Part shown: piece by piece, positions 17,024 through 24,909 of the stretch
Position numbering within the stretch: position 1 is the stretch's first letter
Layout: each line of letters opens with the position of its first letter
Source: Amoebophrya sp. AT5.2
Lineage: Eukaryota; Sar; Dinophyceae; Syndiniales; Amoebophryaceae
Reading direction: 5' to 3'
Length of the DNA stretch: 30,762 nucleotides
NCBI GenBank assembly: GCA_005223375.1
Contig: RXOD01004043.1
Coordinates: 1-30,762, forward strand
Translations under genes and position numbers: made by a program
The notes under the pieces: model-generated
What the model was told of the DNA's origin: nothing
The model's input: only the letters and a program-made list of their open reading frames with translations
Databases searched by the model: none

Positions 17024-20000
17024 ATGGGTTACGACTGGCGACAGCACGTGGAGGCGTCGAAGGACCCCGCAGTGATTGCCCGGGTGCGGGCCCACATCGG
17101 GCGATTCCTCGCGAGTGCAGCGCCCGTCGAGGCGATCCACGCAACGGGGCGGGAGCGCAACAGCTACAAGGAGATATGCCGCGAGATGTGCGTGGGCTTC
17201 GTAAAAAATGGGCGGCAGTTCGAAATGCGGAAGGTGGGCGACTTGAGCTACCCTTCGAAAGGTGGCGGAAAGGGCGGCAAGAAAGGAGGAGCCGCTGCTG
17301 GTGCTGGAGGAACGAGGTTGTCACCCGAGGAATACGCGCGGGGTGTGTGGAAGGACGTTTGGCTGTTCTATTTCAAGCGCTGCGTCGGGCGCAGCATTTT
17401 GGCTGGTGATGGGTCTGCGGATGCAGATTCTGGGATCCGCCAAAATCCGTTTTCGGGCGACGCAGATGAAGATGCACCTGTCGACGACGACGTCGGGATG
17501 GCAGCTTTCAATGGCGATTTCGACGACTCGGAGGAGCAGTCGGTCGAGAAGCTTCTTGCACTACAGGCGGAGGAAGACGACTTGGATGAGGACGACGAAG
17601 ACATCGCCATGCAGCAGGAAAATGTTGATGCTGCGGCGTCCTCATCAGCTTCCCAGCAGATCATCAGTCCATCTCTGAAGAACGGCAGCATCTACGACGC
17701 TTCCGTTTTGAAGAACTGCCAGTGGACACCCAGCAAAAAGTTCCTGAACCACATCAAAACGGAAGAGCCGGAGCTCTGGACCCGCATGTCCGTGCTGGGG
17801 ATAAACAACTGCAGCGGGAAGAAGCTGGTACACCACGCCGTTGCGGATAGAGTGCGCGAATTCTTCCTCCTCAAAGGCGCAAGCGCCCAGGAACTGAAGC
17901 CGCGGCGGCTGCGCGTGGCGGTTGGAGAAGGGGCAAGTGGCGCGGCTGAGATAGAAGTGGAGAAGTCCTTCAAGTGGGCTTCTTCGGCCGACGAAGACGA
18001 CTGGGACGACAACGGCGAAGTCAGCAAAGCCGCGAAACCGGTACTGTTCGAGGACGTTGCGATGATGCGCGATTTGGAAACGAAACTGAGAACTGCCCTT
18101 GGCGAGCGCCCGGGGGGCCGTGACATCTTGCTCGAAGACGAGAACGGTCAGCGGCACGGCCACGCAGGAGGCGGTGAGGAGGACGGCAATCTGCACAAGC
18201 AGGTTCTAAACGCCTTCAACCCCCGGTGGCGGCGCCCAATCGCAGGCAAAGGCCGCGAATTCGCTCGGAACCACTACAACCAGTTGTACGAGGAGCGCAA
18301 AAAGAACCTGCGTGCGCGACTGCCGGCGTTCAAGCAGGGGCACCAGTTTGTGCGTCTCGTTGCCGACAATGACATCGTCATTCTCTGCGGCGCGACGGGC
18401 TGCGGCAAGACCACACAGTTGCCGCAGATTCTCATGGAGGAGCTCGATAATTTCGCGGATTACCCGAGCTTCCGGAACTTGCGGTCTGCCGGGGGCCGCA
18501 TCATCTGCACCCAGCCGCGCCGGATCTCGGCCACCTCCGTCGCCGAACGGGTTTGCTTCGAGCGGAACGAAGAGGTTGGGGACAAGGTCGCGTACCAGAT
18601 CCGGTTTGAGAACAAGGCGAGTGACAGCACCGAGCTGCTCTACTGCACCACCGGCATTTTGCTGCGGTACCTCGTGCACAACCCGCTGCTGGAGGGCATC
18701 TCCGTGATCATTCTGGACGAAGTCCACGAGCGATCGATGCACACGGACTTCGTGCTGCTGATTCTGCGCGACCTCGTGCACGTACGGAAGGCGATGCACG
18801 CAGAACGGAGCGCTGGCGGAAATTTTCGGCAGAGCGCGAACGACAACGGCAGAGCAGAAAAAGACTTGGGAGAGTTGAAGCTCGTGCTCATGTCGGCGAC
18901 GATCGACGCGACCAATTTCCACAACTACTTCGGCGTCAGCAGGCAGGAAGCGCTGCTGTCGGACCACGCGGGTGTTTCTCCTGAATCAAGTTCGGCTGCG
19001 TCAACAACGTCGCTCTCCATCGACCAACTGGACATTCCGGGGAAGACGAACTTTCCGATCGACGAGTTCTTCGTGGAAGAGCTGCTCCCGGAACTCCGCA
19101 ACTACAACCCAAACAAAGCCGGCGGAAAGGGCGGCGATAAGGGCGGCGCTTTCAAAATACGCGAGTCGCAGAAGCGAAATACGTGGGCGACACCGGATGC
19201 GTTGTTCCAAGAGCACAGTACCCGGGACGGAAATTTCTCGCGGAACCACGCGGAGATGCTGTCGCAACTGATGCAGCGGCCCTACATGAGCGATGCGGAA
19301 TTGGTGGCCTCCGTCGTCGAACTGATCGAGGAAAGGGAAAGCAGAAAAGCAGGTAACCTCCAGCAAGGCGCAAAGGGAAAGGGCACTCGCAAGCAAAACT
19401 GGGGTCGAGAGGACGGCGACGAGGATTTCCTCGGGTCGATTTTGATCTTCGTACCCGGGTGGCGCGAGATCACGGACGTCATTAAGGCGTTGGAAACGCG
19501 CCTGCAAAACGCGTGGCACGGCAGCACTTCTAGGGGTGCTGGAGCCGCGTCGTGGGCTAGCGACCGCGAGTGGACGTTGCTGCCGCTGCACTCGCTGATC
19601 CCGCCCCATGAGCAGAACAGGATCTTCGACCGGCCGACGACGCGCCACACGCGCAAGATCATCGTGAGCACGAACCTCGCGGAGACGTCCATCACGGTGG
19701 AGGACGTTGTGTACGTGATCGATTCGGGCCTGTGCCGCGGCACCACGTACACTGCGGAGACGAACGTGGCGTCGCTGGAGACTTTTCCGGTGGCGCGGTC
19801 GAACGTGCAGCAGCGGCGGGGACGGGCCGGCCGCTGCCGCCCGGGCAACTTCTTCAAGCTGTACAGCAAGTGGGAGTTCGAGAACATGGACGACCACGAG
19901 AAGCCCGAGATGATGCGCACCCCGGTGGAGGAGCTGTGCCTCCAGGTAAAGGCGCAGAATTTGCCCGGTCCGGTCCAGGACGTGCTGATGAAGGCGCCGG

Positions 20001-22153
20001 ACCCACCGGACGTGCAGGCCGTGAGAAACGCCGTGGGGCTGCTCCTAAATCTAGGCGCCTTCAGAAAAGAACCTAGCGCAGAGCTGATGACGCCGCTGGG
20101 GTGGCAGCTGTCACAGATGCCGATTCACCCCATGCTGGGGAAGATGCTGTTGTTGGGCAACCTGTTCAGCCCCTACGAGCCGCAGCTGATGGCGATGCTG
20201 GTCTCGATCTGTGCGACGCTCAGTTTCAAGTCGCCGTTCACGCTCCCGATGGGGAAGGAGAAGGAGGCAGACGCGGCGAAAAAGGCGTTCGGGGAGAACC
20301 TGCATTCCGACCACATCTGCTACTCGCGAGTCTGCTACGAGTACCTGAACATGCGGAAGGCGGAGCTGGGAGAGTGGCTGGGCGCGAATTTTCTGTCGGG
20401 GAAGACGCTGGAGATGACGGAGAAAACACGGGGGGATTTGAAGCAGCATCTTATGGACGTGCGGAAAAGGGCGTGGAAGGATGGAAAAGCCGGCGGTGGC
20501 GAAGGGGATGACGTGGACCACTGGGATGAAGGCGGCGACAGCGACTACAACGGCCATTCTCGTCATCAAGACCGCAACTACGACTACAACGCCGGGGGAC
20601 CGCGCAACATCGACGAAATTCTTTTCCCGTCGAACTGCAGGCCCGCGGCGCGCGGTCGAGGCACCATGGGAAGAAAAAACAACTACGACGACCAAGGCGT
20701 TTCTAATCTGCAGCTTCGCAATGGTTCGCCGCTGTTGATGGCGATTCTGTCCGTGTCGCTGAACCTGAGCGTCGTCTTTTCCTCGGGCGGCGAGGAGGAC
20801 CGAGGGAGGTATGCGGACAATCGGCAGCCGAAGATGTATTGCCTGATCGGAGGCGGCGCCGTAGAACCGCATCCGGGATCCCTGGTCGCGCACTCGGTGA
20901 AGCACTGCGTGGGGAAGAAGCTGGCGAAACGGGCACGCCAGCTCCCATGGGGCGACGCGAAGGCGGAAGCGTTTCAGGGGGACAAGATCTACCTTTTCGC
21001 GTGGTTTGAACGGTTGCGAACACGAGCTCTGTACCTGCGCGACGTGAGTATGGTTGCGGACCCCCTGCCGCTACTGCTGCTGCTGCCGGGGGTGACGAGG
21101 CAGATCCTCAAGATGGACGAAGACGATGATGACGACGAAACCGGGGGGCGTGGTCCCGCCGCCGCAGGCGCACGAGCAGGAGTAGTCGAGGAGAGGGAGA
21201 CACCGACGCGCCTCTTTGAGGTGAAGGGCGTCGACGGCGCTGTTTTCAAGGATGCAACGTCGTTTCATGTTGCGGCGAGTTCGGATGATGCCGCGGTCGT
21301 GTTTGCGCGACTGCGGAGACTGCTTGCGATGTTCTTCGACCGGGTGTACGCGACGAAGCTGTACGAAAGTCACTCGCACGGCGTCGGGGGGGCGGGCAGT
21401 CCGATTCGGCGGGGAGGGTCGAACACAGCGATGACCCGCCCGCAAATGGACGCTGTGTTCAAGAGTCTCGCGAAGATTCTGGTAAGCAGCTACGAGCGGT
21501 ACCAGCCCGACCGCAAGAGGTTCGAAAGTACGGCCGCGTCTTCTTCGAGGGCAAAGCACTACGACGCGGACGAAGAGGAAAGGCTAGCGATGTTGGTCGA
21601 TGAATTCGGCAAGTGCGACACGGTGATTTGTTCGGCGCCGCAAGGTGGAGATGGAAATGCGCAGCAACGTCACGCCGCGGGAGACGCCGAGGAGGGGGAA
21701 GACAGTGACGCAGCGATGCCGTCGCAAATGCTGCCGAAATGGCAGCGGAAAATGCTGAGGGAGCAAGCCAAGGCAGAAGCGGCAAACAACAAGCGCGCAA
21801 AACCAAGACTGTCGGACGCAGGGAGTCGTGCTGGTGCTGACAGCAATGGGTCGTCGTGGCAGGATCATTACGGGAATGCGCGGTGGGAAGATGCTAGGCC
21901 GGCTCGCCAGAACTCTTCATCGTGGAACACCGGCTACGGCTACCAGAACGATTCGTCATCGTGGATTGACAATTCCACTTCTTGGGACCACAGTAGAGAT
22001 GGAAACGATCATTGGAAATGGAAAGGCTCGACTTCTAGCAGCTCCTGGAGCTGGAAGAACCACGACGCCGGTGCGTCTTCTACTGGTTACAACAGAAGTG
22101 GCAACGATTACAACTCATCAAATTATCCGAGCAAGCGCTGGAAGAGGAACTGA
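17024..22153 (+). CDS. DEAH-box (RHA/DHX36-like) RNA helicase, single exon, 1709 aa
   Basis: DEAH/RHA helicases are ATP-driven 3'-5' RNA (or G-quadruplex) remodellers. Motifs appear in order: Walker A GATGCGKTTQ (about 456), TQPRRISATSVAERV, DEVHERSMHTD (motif II, about 565), MSATID (about 624), a low-complexity insertion (about 640-800), IFVPGW, HSLIPPHEQ (about 855), STNLAETSIT (about 882) and QRRGRAGR (about 930). A winged-helix/HA2 region follows (LNLGAF, LTPLGWQLSQMPIHPMLGKM, ATLSFKSPF, SDH) and then an OB-fold-like region (YCLIGGGAVEPHPGSL, about 1270). The N-terminal 450 residues are acidic and Gly-rich without a named domain. The tail is Ser/Asn/Trp-rich. The frame is open from an ATG at 16856, but the first 56 residues read as UTR-like Arg-rich sequence, so I prefer ATG 17024 (MGYDWRQHV). 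DEVH rather than DEAH and the HA2/OB features fit the DHX29/36/57-like group; the exact orthologue is unresolved. Confidence 0.92.
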   Translation: MGYDWRQHVEASKDPAVIARVRAHIGRFLASAAPVEAIHATGRERNSYKEICREMCVGFVKNGRQFEMRKVGDLSYPSKGGGKGGKKGGAAAGAGGTRLSPEEYARGVWKDVWLFYFKRCVGRSILAGDGSADADSGIRQNPFSGDADEDAPVDDDVGMAAFNGDFDDSEEQSVEKLLALQAEEDDLDEDDEDIAMQQENVDAAASSSASQQIISPSLKNGSIYDASVLKNCQWTPSKKFLNHIKTEEPELWTRMSVLGINNCSGKKLVHHAVADRVREFFLLKGASAQELKPRRLRVAVGEGASGAAEIEVEKSFKWASSADEDDWDDNGEVSKAAKPVLFEDVAMMRDLETKLRTALGERPGGRDILLEDENGQRHGHAGGGEEDGNLHKQVLNAFNPRWRRPIAGKGREFARNHYNQLYEERKKNLRARLPAFKQGHQFVRLVADNDIVILCGATGCGKTTQLPQILMEELDNFADYPSFRNLRSAGGRIICTQPRRISATSVAERVCFERNEEVGDKVAYQIRFENKASDSTELLYCTTGILLRYLVHNPLLEGISVIILDEVHERSMHTDFVLLILRDLVHVRKAMHAERSAGGNFRQSANDNGRAEKDLGELKLVLMSATIDATNFHNYFGVSRQEALLSDHAGVSPESSSAASTTSLSIDQLDIPGKTNFPIDEFFVEELLPELRNYNPNKAGGKGGDKGGAFKIRESQKRNTWATPDALFQEHSTRDGNFSRNHAEMLSQLMQRPYMSDAELVASVVELIEERESRKAGNLQQGAKGKGTRKQNWGREDGDEDFLGSILIFVPGWREITDVIKALETRLQNAWHGSTSRGAGAASWASDREWTLLPLHSLIPPHEQNRIFDRPTTRHTRKIIVSTNLAETSITVEDVVYVIDSGLCRGTTYTAETNVASLETFPVARSNVQQRRGRAGRCRPGNFFKLYSKWEFENMDDHEKPEMMRTPVEELCLQVKAQNLPGPVQDVLMKAPDPPDVQAVRNAVGLLLNLGAFRKEPSAELMTPLGWQLSQMPIHPMLGKMLLLGNLFSPYEPQLMAMLVSICATLSFKSPFTLPMGKEKEADAAKKAFGENLHSDHICYSRVCYEYLNMRKAELGEWLGANFLSGKTLEMTEKTRGDLKQHLMDVRKRAWKDGKAGGGEGDDVDHWDEGGDSDYNGHSRHQDRNYDYNAGGPRNIDEILFPSNCRPAARGRGTMGRKNNYDDQGVSNLQLRNGSPLLMAILSVSLNLSVVFSSGGEEDRGRYADNRQPKMYCLIGGGAVEPHPGSLVAHSVKHCVGKKLAKRARQLPWGDAKAEAFQGDKIYLFAWFERLRTRALYLRDVSMVADPLPLLLLLPGVTRQILKMDEDDDDDETGGRGPAAAGARAGVVEERETPTRLFEVKGVDGAVFKDATSFHVAASSDDAAVVFARLRRLLAMFFDRVYATKLYESHSHGVGGAGSPIRRGGSNTAMTRPQMDAVFKSLAKILVSSYERYQPDRKRFESTAASSSRAKHYDADEEERLAMLVDEFGKCDTVICSAPQGGDGNAQQRHAAGDAEEGEDSDAAMPSQMLPKWQRKMLREQAKAEAANNKRAKPRLSDAGSRAGADSNGSSWQDHYGNARWEDARPARQNSSSWNTGYGYQNDSSSWIDNSTSWDHSRDGNDHWKWKGSTSSSSWSWKNHDAGASSTGYNRSGNDYNSSNYPSKRWKRN

Positions 22154-22206
22154 AATCTTTGTGCACCGACTGCGTGCAGGTGCATGAAAATAGTGAAACC
22201 GACAGC

Positions 22207-22241
22207 GGTTCTTGCATCAGTGAAACCGTTTGGCAAGAACC
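22207..22241 (+). repeat. Stem-loop in the 3' flank of the helicase gene
   Basis: GGTTCTTGC (22207-22215) pairs perfectly with GCAAGAACC (22233-22241) around a 17-nt loop. A short direct repeat, TGCATCAG, occurs at 22213-22220 and 22253-22260, and three copies of a GAAACCG core lie at about 22195, 22222 and 22244. It is about 55 nt after the stop, so a 3' UTR location is likely. Confidence 0.7.
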
Positions 22242-23151
22242 ACGAAACCGGGTGCATCAGCGCTCGCCGCGCGACCGCGCCGCCTCTGTTCACCAAAAAG
22301 CAGAGGAATTGTGCCGGTGTTGGACTTTGAAATTTACTGTGTTTTTCATTACGTTCGTGGTAGCGAAAAGCCTGGAAATGCCTCTGGGAATTCAGCAGCA
22401 GAAGCAGCGCAATGAAGGAAGGAAGCGCAAGAGGACGGAAAATTCTAGCGTTCAGCATGATTAGCGCCGCAAGATTTATTATATAACATCGTGGTCACTT
22501 CTTTCGGATCGATTCGGTTTCGTGGTACTGGGGCACTTGCGAAACCCACACAGATGCTTTACCAATATGACAAGAGAACGCCGGGTAGCAGGAGAAACTT
22601 GAACTTCGAGTCAACTTTTTGGCGATGAATTTACTGCGTAGAAGTTGACCTCTTCGTAGCACTTCCGTGGGCCATGGATGAGTCTCCCGATGCAACCGAC
22701 TAAAGCGATGCGCCTGCTTCGCGATTGCTCCGCGTTTTCCATCGTTGCTTCACCGCGTCAACTCCCGGCGAAACATGACGCGCACAGGTCCGGAGAAAGA
22801 GCGTAAGCCGCCGCGGCAGGATGAGGCAGCAGCAGGCGCCTGGCGACCAGCGCGATAGAGTCGGGCCCCGCGCGGATACCGCGGCGAAAGAAAAGGGATG
22901 CGGCTCCATATTAGTTTTTCCCTGCGGGTGCGGACTGGCGCAGGCTTCCGGCTCCGCAACTGGGTGCCTTTCGGGGCCGGGGACTGGAAAGATTCTATTC
23001 ACGCAGGGCGCGGGATCATCGGGCCAGAAAGTCGCCCCCAACGATTGCGCCGACCATGGACGCGCCCGCTCGAAAGGTTTGGGGAGTGCTGCTGAGGTGC
23101 TGGAGGTCCTCCGTCCTCGCCCCGGTTTGGTAATGGGATAGAGATGGATAG

Positions 23152-23604
23152 CCGCGCAGATGCTGGACAGCCAATGCCAAACGAGCCACGTGCGACCACT
23201 GCGGCCAGGTGATTCGGATGGCGCTGAAGCAGCTGAGCCCGAAACCCATGGCAGAAGTTGAAGGTGCCCCCGCGGAACTTCTACCTGCCGGCCCGCACTT
23301 GGACGACGTCGACCATGAGGCGACGGAGAATCTGCGCAGCGCCGCAATTCGGCCAATTAGCAACAGGGTACAGCTTTCAGCTGGTCGCTTCAATGTCCTA
23401 GGAGGCAAGCGCGACAGAATCGCCTACACGCGTTCGGAGGCTGGCGGGTGGTTCTGCGTCGACGATAACAAGGCGCGCCCTACCACTTTGGCCGATGCCG
23501 TGGCTGGCCATTTCCGGGCTCGCGCGGATGGTTCCGAAGCTTGGGTCGCGCCGGCTTTACATTTTGCTGCATCAGGCCCCCGCCGCTGGCTCGGGCAGCG
23601 ATAA
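23152..23604 (+). pseudogene. Possible degenerate ubiquitin-specific protease (USP) fragment
   Basis: An open frame of 150 codons follows an in-frame stop at 23149. It reads TCDHCGQVIR (a CxxC pair), KQLSPKPMAEV, RVQLSAGRFNV, IAYTRSEAGGWFCVDDNKA, and then a C-terminal LHFAA. The order resembles the end of a USP catalytic domain: zinc-finger half, strand with RVxL, then the GHYxAYxR..G.W..xDD box. The segment that should carry the catalytic GH(Y) reads GGKRDR, so the active-site histidine appears lost. No matching Cys-box half was found in any frame upstream, where stops and frame changes occur. I take it as a decayed gene copy or a mobile-element passenger, or else chance resemblance in GC-rich DNA. 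Confidence 0.35.
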
Positions 23605-24815
23605 GCCATCGGCTCCCGCGGGTGACTCTGGCTGCACGACGCTGCTCTGTGAGCATTGTTTCCCGTCATTCTTCTCGCGAGAAGTGCGACGCGCCGAAGA
23701 TTTGTTCGCCGTAAAAGCATGACTGAAACCGCGCCGCGCCCGTGACTGAATCCACAGCCCAGGGGCCGCGCCGCGCTTCGGGGCGCGCCGCTCCCTCGCG
23801 CGGCGCGCAGTCGCGCCGCCGCCGCCGCGTTTTTTGTTCGAATCATTGCAGCGGGCCGCCGCGTCCGCCGGCAGACATTCAGACAGATGGCGCGCCTTTT
23901 TCTGCGCTGGTTCAACTGATTCACTTCCTTTAACTCTAAGACCAATGCCGCCCGGGCTTGGCACTGGGTCAGTAAGTGGCGGAGCCGGAGGCCGTGGAAT
24001 TTCTCTCGCGGCGCAAAAGTGTCCGCGCGCTAGTATTGTCCGCGTCCAGGAGGTCCATTTGTTCATCCTCCGCTCATGGCCACGCTTCGTTCGGCCCACA
24101 CTTTACACAGCAATGCAAGCACTTCGCACTGAGCCATTTCATTCACAGACTCGCGTTCTCTTTATGTTCACGCTGATGAAAGAAGTCAAGCTCGAGGGCG
24201 TTGCCTATTCAGAGCGAAGCATGCAAGGGCTAAGCCGTCTCTTCCTTTTATAGTGTTTTTCTTTTCGTCTTCCTTTTCAACTGAATTCCAAAGCGAAAGC
24301 AGTGAACAAGACAGAAATCAGTATCGCGCACATTCTTAGCGCAAGAAGATCAGAAGAAGTGTAAGTATTACGCACAGGGATGTCTCTTTGCTTTTTTTAG
24401 ATCGTTCTCGTTTTTTCGTTCCTTCGTGTCGTGACAGAGACAGTCGATGGCACACTTATTAAGCAGAACTCTTCGTGGCTAATTTTGCCTTCCTTCGTGG
24501 TGCGTGTACGTAAAGAAAAGAGGGGGTGCTCGCGCAGCACGGCATTAGGGTGGACGTGGTCGGTGATGGCAGAGGCAGAAAACGTCGCGACTGAATTCAT
24601 ATTCGTACGTACGTGGTAAAAAGAACTCGGGTACTTCTAGTAACTTTAACTGTTCTTTCCTTTTCGAAGTCCTTTTCTTTTCAACAGAAGTATGAGTTCC
24701 ACGTATGGGCTGCGGACAAGGTATCTCCTTCTCCTCCCTTGCGTTCCCATATAATCGTTCGTAATCGTAGCTAGTGTGAATTTACTGTTAAACTGTTTCC
24801 GCTTCCCAGTGGTGC

Positions 24816-24851
24816 ATGAAAATGAATGACGATGAGCAGCTTGAGGCCTGA
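24816..24851 (+). other. Possible upstream ORF before the mannosidase
   Basis: An ATG at 24816 opens an 11-codon frame (MKMNDDEQLEA) ending in TGA at 24849-24851, 58 nt before the main ATG at 24910. It would be in the leader only if the mRNA 5' end or splice acceptor lies upstream, for example at the pyrimidine-rich TTTCCGCTTCCCAG ending near 24809. Confidence 0.3.
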
Positions 24852-24909
24852 TCCCTGAGCCAGCCTTTGTTGTCCGTGCGTTAGCGGTATTCTCACAACA
24901 ATAAACATC

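Larger units (their letters stand above)
22154..24909. other. Largest intergenic region, with a GC-rich block
   Basis: The region is 2756 nt. It holds the hairpin at 22207-22241 and a second inverted repeat (GTCAACTT 22610-22617 and AAGTTGAC 22642-22649). A GC-rich block of about 1.25 kb (about 22690-23940) differs in composition from the T-rich DNA around it and includes the possible USP fragment at 23152-23604. An extreme CG-rich simple stretch lies at 23756-23833. The region closes with pyrimidine-rich DNA (24240-24690). A strong acceptor-like site, TTTTCTTTTCAACAG, ends at 24687, 222 nt before the mannosidase start. Overlapping open frames occur on both strands in the GC-rich block, as expected when stop codons are rare. 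Confidence 0.55.

Noticed and set aside
18206..18967. 253-codon minus-strand frame (and similar ones at 19001-19897 and 20111-20905)
   Set aside because: These are antisense shadows of the helicase core; the + frame holds Walker A, DEVH and SAT motifs through the same bases.
22606..22650. ACTTTTTGG inside a small hairpin, similar to an Sm site of snRNA or spliced-leader RNA genes
   Set aside because: No flanking stem pattern, splice-donor or spliced-leader-like sequence was found nearby; the match is short.
22700..23356. 218-codon minus-strand frame in the GC-rich island
   Set aside because: Pro/Ser/Arg-rich with no motif; stop codons are rare on all frames here because of base composition.
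23838..23850. GTTCGAATC, similar to a tRNA B box
   Set aside because: No A box, no acceptor stem and no cloverleaf can be drawn around it.
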